A stretch of DNA of 38,914 bases from Candidatus Thalassarchaeaceae archaeon (GTDB lineage Archaea > Thermoplasmatota > Poseidoniia > Poseidoniales > Thalassarchaeaceae): assembly GCA_030748775.1 (NCBI GenBank), contig JASMLH010000001.1, forward strand, positions 67,744-106,657, given 5' to 3'. Shown here one piece after another: positions 1 to 8,510 of the stretch. The notes below the pieces were generated by a model. It worked only from the letters and a program-made list of their open reading frames with translations, had not been told where the DNA came from and searched no databases. Every line of letters starts with the position of its first letter. The first letter of the stretch is position 1. The translations under genes were made by a program, and so were the position numbers.

Positions 1-459
1 TCCTTCTAATTGCGACTTTCCCTTGAGTTTCTCAGGAGTGAAAACAACGCGTCGAATTAGGGCAGCGGAACACCCAATCATGGCCATCGTGTAGCCTAGC
101 TCGACCATTCCGTTCCATGGCCCAAACAGGACAGATGGCAAAATCTTGGAGGAGAATGCGTTTGCGGTCGCCAAGTCGAACATGTCTGAGGCTAGCATTA
201 GGAAACCCCAGAACATCAGGACGTGCATCGTCCCCGCAACTCGATCCCTCAGTACTTTCTTCTGCCCCAGCCATCCGACGGTGAACTCTCGAACCCTAGT
301 CCCCCAGGAGTCGAAACGGGAATCCGGAGAACCAATCAAAACCAGACGAGTTGCCTTCTGAACCTGGTACGTGAAGAATCCTATGGATATTGAACCGAGA
401 ACTAGGAGGATGTGCCACCCTTCTAGCGGCCCATAGGTTTCCAGAAGGGGGTGTTCCAT
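1..459 (-). CDS. Fe-S oxidoreductase N-terminal membrane domain (HdrD/GlpC-like, nitrate-reductase-gamma-like), truncated by window edge
   Basis: My translation from 459 leftward is open to base 1: MEHPLLETYGPLEGWHILLVLGSISIGFFTYQVQKATRLV...VGWLGQKKVLRDRVAGTMHVLMFWGFLMLASDMFDLATANAF...; GQkkvlr..vaGtmHvlmFwGF pattern typical of membrane-anchored Fe-S oxidoreductases. Absent from ORF track because it is edge-truncated. Confidence 0.65.
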   Translation of the reverse strand, partial: MEHPLLETYGPLEGWHILLVLGSISIGFFTYQVQKATRLVLIGSPDSRFDSWGTRVREFTVGWLGQKKVLRDRVAGTMHVLMFWGFLMLASDMFDLATANAFSSKILPSVLFGPWNGMVELGYTMAMIGCSAALIRRVVFTPEKLKGKSQLEG

Positions 460-548
460 GGGATTGCTCCTCCGACATTGGCCGGCACCTTCTCCGAGCA
501 CCCTCGCGCCCTTGAAACAACCGCCACTATGCCAACACTCATGGCCTA

Positions 549-1544
549 ATGGCCCAGCCTGTGGTTATGGCGAGCGCATTCGCCCCCGGGAAGTGCATAC
601 TTTTCGGGGAGCATGCAGTGGTTTTCGGGCATCCTGCTGTTGCCGTTGCAATAGACCAAGGAGTCAGAGTTAGAATCAACGACTCCCCCTCATGGTTATT
701 GGAAGGTTCACCGTTCGAACCATCACGTCATCCTCACATTTCACACATAATCGACACAGTCTTCGAATACGAGGGGCAACCTCTGAAGATTGACGTTGAG
801 AGCAACCTCTTTTCTGCTGCAGGAATGGGCTCTTCTGCCGCACTCTCCAACGCCTTTGGCGCTGCTCTCCATTCCTACCTCAGGCCCGATGAACTCCTGA
901 ACCCTATTAAGTTAGCAAAAATGGCTCATTCCGCGGAGGCCACCGCTCAGAAGGGGAGGGCAAGCCCGACAGATACTGCAACCAGTGCCTTGGGGGGCTT
1001 CGTCGTGGTTTCAGGGGGGAAGGTGGAAGGGACCAGGCATGTTTTCGATACCAGCTTAGTCACTCCAGAAGGAAAGAGGGACTGGGCAGTCAATGTAGTC
1101 GACGTCCCCGAGGGAATCGACGATGCTTGGTTGGTAATGGGATTCACTGGCGAAGGTTCTCCCACTGGAAGGATGGTTGCCAAGGTAGCAAAGCTGGTAT
1201 CTTCAGATTCCGATCGAATGGGGGACTTGGAAGCGATTGCAAACATCACAAACGCCGGACTCACTGCCCTGTCCGCTGGAAATATCGAGGCCCTTGGGAT
1301 GGCAATGGATGCCTGTCATGACCGTCTACGAAATCTCGAGGTTAGCAGTCCAAAACTCGAAAGATTGGTGGAAGCATCTAGGCCCCACTCCCTAGGGTCT
1401 AAGCTCACTGGAGCCGGAGGTGGCGGATGCATGGTCGCTCTAACTGACAACCCAGGCCGAGTTTCGGAGGCCATAGAGGTTGCAGGGGGTAAGCCATTGA
1501 CGAGCCGCCTCGGGGCAAGTGGAGTAAGAATCACCGCTGACTAA
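549..1544 (+). CDS. mvk: Mevalonate kinase (GHMP family); start may be 567
   Basis: APGKCILFGEHAVVFGHPAVAVAID, GMGSSAALSNAF, KGRASPTDTATSALGG and SKLTGAGGGGCMVAL motifs. Confidence 0.93.
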   Translation: MAQPVVMASAFAPGKCILFGEHAVVFGHPAVAVAIDQGVRVRINDSPSWLLEGSPFEPSRHPHISHIIDTVFEYEGQPLKIDVESNLFSAAGMGSSAALSNAFGAALHSYLRPDELLNPIKLAKMAHSAEATAQKGRASPTDTATSALGGFVVVSGGKVEGTRHVFDTSLVTPEGKRDWAVNVVDVPEGIDDAWLVMGFTGEGSPTGRMVAKVAKLVSSDSDRMGDLEAIANITNAGLTALSAGNIEALGMAMDACHDRLRNLEVSSPKLERLVEASRPHSLGSKLTGAGGGGCMVALTDNPGRVSEAIEVAGGKPLTSRLGASGVRITAD

Positions 1545-1570
1545 TATCGGAGTGCTAATTCGCACTGTCC

Positions 1571-1590
1571 TTTATATTATCATTTATAAG
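1571..1590 (+). promoter_or_regulatory. Probable TATA box region of the TBP gene promoter
   Basis: AT-rich TTTATATTATCATTTATAAG 20-40 nt upstream of the likely ATG at 1612. Confidence 0.5.
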
Positions 1591-1611
1591 GGGGACTTTT
1601 GTCGAACACCT

Positions 1612-2325
1612 ATGCTAAGTGATGAAGAAAGGCTCACAGTAGTCAACGTAGTTGCCTCAACAAGAGTAGCCGAAGAATTGGACTTGCCAGACATAGCAAT
1701 CCAACTCAATTGCGAATACGAACCAGAGCAATTCCCAGGAGTGGTTTACAGGGTTGTAGACCCCAAGCTGGCAATACTGATGTTCAGATCTGGAAGGGCT
1801 GTCTGCACAGGTGGAAAGAACGAGGACAACATCCACACAGGAATAGAGCGGATGATCGGAGATCTCCGAGCTGCGGGGATAGAGACATGGGAGCTAAAGG
1901 ACGTTGAGATAGAGGTTCAGAACATGGTCGCTACATATTCCCTCTACTACCCTGAGGACTATGGCGAAGTCGCTAGAATGGATGACATCAACACCAAGGT
2001 CATAGACGACGAAGGTGGAATCAGGGCAGCGACTGACGAGGAAGTTGAGGCAGAGGACTCTAGGATTCGCGGAATTCTCAAGGGAGAACCATTGGCTGCC
2101 CTTCCAAGGAAGCTGAATCTGAACAACTTGACTTTCCACCTTCCCTTCGACAAGGTAGAGTACGAACCAGAGCAGTTCCCCGGACTGATATACAGGCTTG
2201 ACTATCCAAGGGTCGTTTGCCTGATCTTCGGAAGCGGTAAGATGGTGATTACTGGTGCTAGGCATAAGGACGAGATCCTCGAGGCAGTCGAGCAGATCAA
2301 GGACGAGCTGGCAGATCTCCTGTAG
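1612..2325 (+). CDS. tbp: TATA-box-binding protein with extended repeat 2
   Basis: Two TBP repeats: TVVNVVASTRVAEELDLPDIAIQLNCEYEPEQFPGVVYRVVDPKLAILMFRSGRAVCTGGKNE and EIEVQNMVA...FDKVEYEPEQFPGLIYRLDYPRVVCLIFGSGKMVITGARHKDEI. Internal ATG at 1612 preferred over the ORF-track start at 1552. Confidence 0.95.
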   Translation: MLSDEERLTVVNVVASTRVAEELDLPDIAIQLNCEYEPEQFPGVVYRVVDPKLAILMFRSGRAVCTGGKNEDNIHTGIERMIGDLRAAGIETWELKDVEIEVQNMVATYSLYYPEDYGEVARMDDINTKVIDDEGGIRAATDEEVEAEDSRIRGILKGEPLAALPRKLNLNNLTFHLPFDKVEYEPEQFPGLIYRLDYPRVVCLIFGSGKMVITGARHKDEILEAVEQIKDELADLL

Positions 2326-2368
2326 GCAGTGCGAACCACTATTATTGGGCGGGCCCCCATGATGGCCA

Positions 2369-5300
2369 ATGAGAATCAGGTGCATGACCCATCTGCTCGT
2401 GGCATTGATCGCTCTGGCACCTGCTTCATCGGCCTTGATTGGACTCAACAATCACCCAACTGCGCTTGATAGCGAAGAAGTAACATGGGTGTCAGGACGG
2501 ACTGTCAACACCGTTGATGTAGCAGATTGGAGGATCAATGACAATTGGATGTATGATGGGTATCTGGATGTCGCCGATTTCGTCGCCGATTCAGGTGTCC
2601 AGTCCAATGTTGAGTTCCTGGAGGGCACACTCGATCGCACGGTGGAGGACATTTACGTCACTGATATCGATGGCAACTCGACTCTGGTATACGAGGTGGT
2701 ATCGGTTGGGTCTTACGAAACAGATGGGGTCATCAGCATTGACGGCACCAATGGTTGCCTCTATGTCGACATGGAAACTACGGAGATCATCCGAGCATCC
2801 GACATGGCCACGCACTCGCAGGACGTCGCAATCGATGTATACTTCGATCCAGCAATATTCGGTGGCTGCTGGTCATCACTACGACAGACAATCGGGCTGC
2901 TAAACGTTGACAACTCGTTCGATCCACCTCTGGAGAATTACGATTTCCCTCTGGGAGTTGGGGAATCATGGGGGATGGACTTCCAACAGGAAACCGATTA
3001 CAGCGGGTCAAGCAATTATGTTGACATCCCAGATGACTCTAGCGACTCTAACTCTACAAGCTGGGCAGTCGTTAGCCAAGGCAACTCCGGAGTATCATAC
3101 CCCGGATGTTACCAGTCTTACAATGTCACCAACTATGACGCCGATGGAGATGAGACTGGATACAACTGGTACTGCCCCGCAATCAGAGGTGAAGTCAAGA
3201 GCTCAGTGGTGCAGAGTTTCGGCTTCCTCGCAGTCCATGAGCTCACATCCTACCAGCCCGTTCAGAGGGGTAAGTCGGTTTCCATAGACGTAGAGTACCC
3301 ACTTTCCCCCATTGGCATAGACATCTCTGCGTGGATCAACGTATCTAACCAGGGCCAGCCCGTCAGCTCGCAGGACATCCAGTTCAGGTACGAGTCTGAG
3401 CAGTTATTCCAGAACGTTACTACTGATTCCAACGGCTCCTATCACCTGGTTTTCAATTCCGGAGATAAACCCGACAGCACTTCGGGTGCAGGCGAGCTAG
3501 GCAGTCACGGCCTCGTGGCTTGGATCGCTGACGAGAGCATCCTTGGGACGAAATCACTCCTGATTGACTCAGACATCCACGAGATAGATCTTGTGACAAG
3601 CTCTGCAGGAGTAACTGTCCAAAGACTCAGAAATGAGAATGGAAACTCGGTCACATTGGACTCGAGCGTAGGATTCAATGCAATCGAGGGTGATACTCTG
3701 ACGTTCTCTGTGCCAATCGTGAACCGGGGGCTAATCCCCTCTCCCCAGTCCACCTTGGTGATACATGCTCCGGATGGGACTTCTGTGAATGGGATTGTGC
3801 CACCACTTTCGAGCCTACAGGAATCAAGGGTTGAGTTGAACTGGACCGTCCCCCAATCTCAGAGCTTCGGAAATGTATACTTCGACTTCACTGTCGATCC
3901 AGAAGAGGAAATCAGCGAGGACGGCAATAGGTCAAACAACGACGGCTCGTTCGCACTCTTCATCGGGGCCCTTCCGGTCTCCTCCCTACTAGTCTCAAAC
4001 GAATCATTGACACTCGACTCGGTTTTCATCGATGGAAGCGCATCTATGGATCCAGACGGGGGCTCAATTGTATGCGAATTCAGGGTTGTGGACGTGGAAG
4101 GGAACTTGCAAGAGTCGATAGGAGAGGGCTGCGTTTTCGAATGGACTTGGGATGATGAGGGGGAGTATGACGTATTCTTGGTCGTCACGGACGAGGAGAA
4201 CGATGTTGATCAGAAGCAAGCAACTGTTGTCGTCTTCAATCGCCCTCCAGAGGTAATTCTGGGGGCTGACTCGGGAGATGTCGTGGTAACAAACCCAATC
4301 ACATTCCGAATCTTGGAGAGCAGTGATCTGGACACCCAGAACCCATCTGCCCCCATAGAGTTCCTTTGGGCTCCAGATTGCGAAGAGGGACGAGTGGGGA
4401 ATGTCTGCACAATAACCCCTATGCTGGAGGGCAACTACACAATCGAGTTGCTTGCCACAGATGACGACGGGGCAACCACACTGGGAACCCACACGGTCAA
4501 CGTGAGCAATATAGCACCCAGCAATCCCGTGGCCGAATTGTACGTTGGCAGCGAACGTCTATTCCCCGATAGCAGAGGGGTCTTCATAGTACAGGAGGAC
4601 GAACAGATCACATTCTGGGGACAGGCAGACGACTCTAGCAACGATCTGGATTCACTAGTACACATCTGGCGTCCTGACGCCGAGGATTATCCCGAACTGA
4701 ACTTCACCAGCGTGGGAAGGCTAAGCACGTTAGCCAACCAGTCATACAACAGTTCGGGGATGCACCTGGCGACACTCTTGGTAATCGACGATAACGGTGC
4801 TGAGGCCGAGTCCCTGGTGGTGCCCGTCCAGGTCGAGAATGTGCCTCCTTCCATTTCCCCCGTACCTAGCCTGCAGCCTTTGGAAGAGGATGAGGAATTC
4901 TCCATTCACGTTTCGGTTTCCGATACGAGCAATGACATCGGTTCTCTGGAGTATTGCTTCGACTTATACCCCGATGAGGACTCGGACTCGGACGGTTCGT
5001 CTGACAACGACTGTGACTTTCCTTCGAACACCCTGCTGCACTCTTGGCCAGACTCACTTACGGCCCCTAGCCACATTGTCTTCCATGTGACTGATGACGA
5101 TGGGGAAATGGATTCAGTTGAGATCCCGATAGAAGTCAATAATGCCCCCCCCACAGCCATGGCATCTGCTAGCGTCGTCAATCCGACCGAGGGCGACAGC
5201 ATTGTGCTGTCCGCCAATGGCACAGTTGATTCTGCGGTCGACATGGACTCCCTCCAGTTCCACTGGGACATAGATGTAACACATGACTCAGATGGTGACG

Positions 5301-5842
5301 GAAACCCATCAAACGACATCGACTTCACCGGGAGGTGGATAGAGTTCTCATACGACTCCGGCGGTCCCAAGCAGGCAAAGCTGACCGTACTGGACGACAG
5401 CTCCAGCCATTCGGTCACAATGGACATCCAAGTTGCGGAGGCGCCATTCAGCCTGTCTGAGACAGTCAAGTCCTACCTATTGCCCTCTATTTTGGTCATA
5501 ATCGCAATCGCCGGTGCCGTTTTCGCAGGTCTGAGACTGTCCCCGAAGAGAAGTGAGGACTCACCCAAGTCCGAGGAACCAATGGATTTCGACGCAGCCT
5601 TCGACGACTCCGTTGAGGAGCCAATCGACTCGGGGCAAGGATTCCGACCACCTCAGGGGACTATCCCCCAAGATTTCCAAGACCCCATCATCGAAGGCCT
5701 GGATGAACTATTGGGGGGCATCCCCGAGAGTGCCCATGGGGGGATCCCACCTGCCCCAGATCTTGGTGCCCCGGCTCCGGAGGAGGAGATAGCAAAGCCA
5801 CTCCTGGACAAGGAAGACATCGAAGCACTCTTTGAGGAGTAG
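2369..5842 (+). CDS. Large secreted/cell-surface protein with PKD/CARDB-like repeats, C-terminal TM helix and acidic cytoplasmic tail
   Basis: N-terminal hydrophobic signal; repeats like DSVFIDGSASMDPDGGSIVCEFRV, FEWTWDDEGEYDVFLVVTDEENDVDQKQATVVVFNRPPEV; C-terminal SYLLPSILVIIAIAGAVFAGL then KRSEDSPKSEEP... acidic tail. Confidence 0.85.
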   Translation: MRIRCMTHLLVALIALAPASSALIGLNNHPTALDSEEVTWVSGRTVNTVDVADWRINDNWMYDGYLDVADFVADSGVQSNVEFLEGTLDRTVEDIYVTDIDGNSTLVYEVVSVGSYETDGVISIDGTNGCLYVDMETTEIIRASDMATHSQDVAIDVYFDPAIFGGCWSSLRQTIGLLNVDNSFDPPLENYDFPLGVGESWGMDFQQETDYSGSSNYVDIPDDSSDSNSTSWAVVSQGNSGVSYPGCYQSYNVTNYDADGDETGYNWYCPAIRGEVKSSVVQSFGFLAVHELTSYQPVQRGKSVSIDVEYPLSPIGIDISAWINVSNQGQPVSSQDIQFRYESEQLFQNVTTDSNGSYHLVFNSGDKPDSTSGAGELGSHGLVAWIADESILGTKSLLIDSDIHEIDLVTSSAGVTVQRLRNENGNSVTLDSSVGFNAIEGDTLTFSVPIVNRGLIPSPQSTLVIHAPDGTSVNGIVPPLSSLQESRVELNWTVPQSQSFGNVYFDFTVDPEEEISEDGNRSNNDGSFALFIGALPVSSLLVSNESLTLDSVFIDGSASMDPDGGSIVCEFRVVDVEGNLQESIGEGCVFEWTWDDEGEYDVFLVVTDEENDVDQKQATVVVFNRPPEVILGADSGDVVVTNPITFRILESSDLDTQNPSAPIEFLWAPDCEEGRVGNVCTITPMLEGNYTIELLATDDDGATTLGTHTVNVSNIAPSNPVAELYVGSERLFPDSRGVFIVQEDEQITFWGQADDSSNDLDSLVHIWRPDAEDYPELNFTSVGRLSTLANQSYNSSGMHLATLLVIDDNGAEAESLVVPVQVENVPPSISPVPSLQPLEEDEEFSIHVSVSDTSNDIGSLEYCFDLYPDEDSDSDGSSDNDCDFPSNTLLHSWPDSLTAPSHIVFHVTDDDGEMDSVEIPIEVNNAPPTAMASASVVNPTEGDSIVLSANGTVDSAVDMDSLQFHWDIDVTHDSDGDGNPSNDIDFTGRWIEFSYDSGGPKQAKLTVLDDSSSHSVTMDIQVAEAPFSLSETVKSYLLPSILVIIAIAGAVFAGLRLSPKRSEDSPKSEEPMDFDAAFDDSVEEPIDSGQGFRPPQGTIPQDFQDPIIEGLDELLGGIPESAHGGIPPAPDLGAPAPEEEIAKPLLDKEDIEALFEE

Positions 5843-6336
5843 TGCGCGGGACTTGCGTGGTCAATCTCTTCCGGCTTCTTGGCCTGCCTAATCCAAGTGC
5901 TGCTCCAAGAACCAAGATGGGACTTAGCAGGACCCAGGTAGAACCCGGCCCCAGTGCGGGGAACAGGTTCCACGACCTGGGGGAGGTAAGGTGGTCTGAG
6001 CGAACCTCTAGGATGTCTGAGAGGCCCAACAGGAGAGTGATTTACCTAGAGCCAGATGACCTGCACCGGCTTCCTCTCGACGGTGCAGAGCAGAATCTCT
6101 CGATGGGTGACATGGTCATAGTCGATTTGAACTCGCTGAATCATATGCCAAGCCAGCAGTCCGTTTGTTCACGGAGAGTCGAGGGGTTAGGAGAGAGGAT
6201 GGGACTTCCCGTTTTCGCACTAAACGAAGACGACACTCTCCTCATGGTAGCAGGGGCAATGATGCGAGTGGATACCCACAAACACAAACTTGGCTCATCG
6301 GGGCTTAGCATTCCTTCGGAGAACCCAGAGTCCTAG
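5842..6336 (+). CDS. sepF: SepF-like cell division protein (start 5842 GTG or 5857 GTG)
   Basis: RRVIYLEPDDLHRLPLDGAEQNLSMGDMVIVDLNSLNHMPSQQSVCSRRVEGLGERMGLPVFALNEDDTLLMVAG resembles the archaeal SepF core; N-terminal MVNLFRLLGLP could be an amphipathic membrane-targeting helix. Confidence 0.55.
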   Translation: MRGTCVVNLFRLLGLPNPSAAPRTKMGLSRTQVEPGPSAGNRFHDLGEVRWSERTSRMSERPNRRVIYLEPDDLHRLPLDGAEQNLSMGDMVIVDLNSLNHMPSQQSVCSRRVEGLGERMGLPVFALNEDDTLLMVAGAMMRVDTHKHKLGSSGLSIPSENPES

Positions 6337-6539
6337 GGCCCTTCTTCGAGCCATTCGTCAAGGTCTCCTGACTCGACCTCCTTCACAGCATGCTCGGTGA
6401 AGTCCCTGTAGGCTACCCACTTGGCTATCTCCTCCTCGTCTCCACCCCTTTCCTTCTTTCTCTGGATCGACTCGTTTGCGTAGACCACGCAACGCTTGAG
6501 GAAGTCGCCAATCAGTTTTCGCCTCTCCGGCATCTCCAT
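6333..6539 (-). CDS. Small conserved-looking hypothetical protein (68 aa)
   Basis: MEMPERRKLIGDFLKRCVVYANESIQRKKERGGDEEEIAKWVAYRDFTEHAVKEVESGDLDEWLEEGP; charged helical, sits directly upstream of/downstream in tandem with bcp on the same strand. Confidence 0.6.
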   Translation of the reverse strand: MEMPERRKLIGDFLKRCVVYANESIQRKKERGGDEEEIAKWVAYRDFTEHAVKEVESGDLDEWLEEGP

Positions 6540-6540
6540 C

Positions 6541-7020
6541 CTAACTCACCTGCAGTTCCTCGATCAGGGTTTCCACGTGACCCTTGGCCCTTACTCCATA
6601 GCCCACCCATTCCAGGGTGCCGTTTTGTCCAATGGCAAATGTCGATCTTAGAGTCCCCATGTACGTCTTCCCATACATGTTCTTTTCTCGCCATGTCCCG
6701 TAAGCCTCGTGTAGAGAGGCATCCTCGTCAACTACCAGCTCAAATGGCAAATCGTTCTTTTCTGAGAATTTCTGATGAGATTTGGCACTATCGGTTGAAA
6801 CTCCGATTACCCTCCACCCGCCTTCCTTCAGAACATCGAAATTGTCTCTGAAATCACAAGCCTGAGTCGTGCATCCCGGCGTGCTGTCTCGAGGGTAAAA
6901 ATACAGAATCACTCCTTCACCCGAAGAAAGGATGTCTGAAAGCTTGATTTCCCCCCCATCCGTTATTTCCGCTTCGAAGTCTGGGGCATCCTCCCCAACC
7001 ACTAGCTCAACTGCTGCCAT
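6541..7020 (-). CDS. bcp: Thiol peroxidase, BCP/PrxQ-type peroxiredoxin
   Basis: LYFYPRDSTPGCTTQACDFRDNFDVLKEGGWRVIGVSTDSAKSHQKFSEKNDLPFELVVDED; peroxidatic and resolving Cys in CxxxxC spacing. Confidence 0.95.
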   Translation of the reverse strand: MAAVELVVGEDAPDFEAEITDGGEIKLSDILSSGEGVILYFYPRDSTPGCTTQACDFRDNFDVLKEGGWRVIGVSTDSAKSHQKFSEKNDLPFELVVDEDASLHEAYGTWREKNMYGKTYMGTLRSTFAIGQNGTLEWVGYGVRAKGHVETLIEELQVS

Positions 7021-7057
7021 GTGCTAGCGTGGACCCTTTTCCACATCAAGGCTACCA

Positions 7058-7621
7058 TCATTCGATGATTGCCTTCAGTAACACAGAAGACGGACTCTTG
7101 GGGGGTTCGCTGAATCCGAAGCAAGCATCGGTAAGGAATGCCCCCTTGCTTCCCATGGGGCTGCCGTTCACCCAGGCATTCGCCTCAATCACCCTCGAGA
7201 TGCCCCTTACCGAATACCACTCCCTTCTTCCATTCTTAGTCTCCCCCGCTGTCTTCGTTCCAAATAGTAGCTTACCAAAGAAGGACTCTATCGTGGCCGT
7301 GAACCATAGCGGCCTCCAGAATGGGAGCGGGAATGAAGCACCCCAGCTAATCTGAACTGACAGCTCTCCAGCCTCAACTGAGACTCCTCTATTTCCCCTG
7401 ATGACCTCAATTTCGACAACCTCAACCTCTTCGAAATTGTAGAGTTCGGATACGTAATGCGCATGCTCCTCTGAGGGCGAAAGAAGTATCCTGGTGCCGT
7501 CCGGCTTAGCCCACATTACGTTGGTGAAGCTCCCCAATCGAGATTTCCTCCAGTCTCCGATGACTATCCTGTCACCACTGGAGAATCCAGTCGATGAAAT
7601 CCTACCTTCGAACACATCCAT
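7058..7621 (-). CDS. Hypothetical protein
   Basis: ORF retained with internal start MDVFEGRISSTGFSSGDRIVIGDW at 7621 immediately after the nth stop. Confidence 0.6.
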   Translation of the reverse strand: MDVFEGRISSTGFSSGDRIVIGDWRKSRLGSFTNVMWAKPDGTRILLSPSEEHAHYVSELYNFEEVEVVEIEVIRGNRGVSVEAGELSVQISWGASFPLPFWRPLWFTATIESFFGKLLFGTKTAGETKNGRREWYSVRGISRVIEANAWVNGSPMGSKGAFLTDACFGFSEPPKSPSSVLLKAIIE

Positions 7622-7623
7622 TC

Positions 7624-8277
7624 TCAGGCACCCATTTCCTCGCGAATCCTTGTCCTTGTCGCCGCCCAAGAGCAAATCTCGCAAGATAGCAGATCGTGCC
7701 TAAGGGCCGGGCAGTGCTCCCTCCCGAAGAAAATTATCTGCAGGTGCCTCCTGTTCCAGGATTCCTCCGGGAACACCTCCTTCAGGTCCTTCTCGGTCTT
7801 TCCAACGTTCCTGCCATTGGAGAGCCCCCATCTCGCCGCTAGCCTGTGAATGTGGGTGTCTACTGGGAATGCGGGGAGCCCAAATGCTTGCGACATGACA
7901 ACACTGGCGGTCTTGTGGCCCACTCCTGCCAACGACTCAAGGAATTCCCAGTCCGGCCGGACTCCCTGCCCGTCCTCGAGGATCTGCTCTGCCATTCGCT
8001 TGAGGTTCCTTGCCTTGGTCGGTGCCAGACCGATCTCTCTGATTATCTCATGAATTTCGTCCACGGGAAGCGATGCCATTTCTTCGGGAGTACCTGCAAT
8101 TTCGAACAGCCTTGGGGTTACTTCGTTCACCTTCTTATCGGTTGTCTGTGCCGATAGCATCACCGCTACGAGTAGGGTGTATGGATCAGAGTGTTCCAGG
8201 GGGATTGGCGTCTCCGGGTAGAGCTCGTCCAATTTCCTACCAATCCTTTCCGCCTTTTCCCTCCGGCGCAATCTCAT
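7624..8277 (-). CDS. nth: Endonuclease III-family DNA glycosylase/AP lyase
   Basis: PIPLEHSDPYTLLVAVMLSAQTTDKKVNEVTPRLF, LAGVGHKTASVVMSQAFGLPAFPVDTHIHRLAARWGLS (HhH-GPD with catalytic K and D). Confidence 0.93.
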   Translation of the reverse strand: MRLRRREKAERIGRKLDELYPETPIPLEHSDPYTLLVAVMLSAQTTDKKVNEVTPRLFEIAGTPEEMASLPVDEIHEIIREIGLAPTKARNLKRMAEQILEDGQGVRPDWEFLESLAGVGHKTASVVMSQAFGLPAFPVDTHIHRLAARWGLSNGRNVGKTEKDLKEVFPEESWNRRHLQIIFFGREHCPALRHDLLSCEICSWAATRTRIREEMGA

Positions 8278-8495
8278 GCCCCCGTACTGCCCAATCCCCC
8301 ATCACGCCATCCGATGACGAATCCCGCAGCGATGCAACCGAAGAATGGCAAGTAGCAAGGCAGTGCCATCCAGTTGCTCCACTCGTCCGGACTGCCGCTG
8401 ATGGACCATCCAATCACTGAGAGGAAGACCCCGGGAATTGCTCCCAGAGCCGCAAACAACACGGCCCGCCCCGCTCCCATGGGCCCAACAGTCAA
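8274..8495 (-). CDS. Small membrane protein, unknown
   Basis: 73 aa with two hydrophobic segments (AVLFAALGAIPGVFLSVIGW; ALPCYLPFFGCIAAGFVIGW); 4-nt overlap with nth start. Confidence 0.55.
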   Translation of the reverse strand: MTVGPMGAGRAVLFAALGAIPGVFLSVIGWSISGSPDEWSNWMALPCYLPFFGCIAAGFVIGWRDGGLGSTGA

Positions 8496-8510
8496 TCATC
8501 GGCCTTGACT

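Noticed and set aside
947-1264. Long antisense ORFs such as 947-1264 (-), 4906-5469 (-), 10819-11568 (-), 33083-33769 (+) and 8674-9264 (+).
   Set aside because: They lie fully opposite well-supported genes and their translations show no recognisable domain; treated as shadow ORFs.
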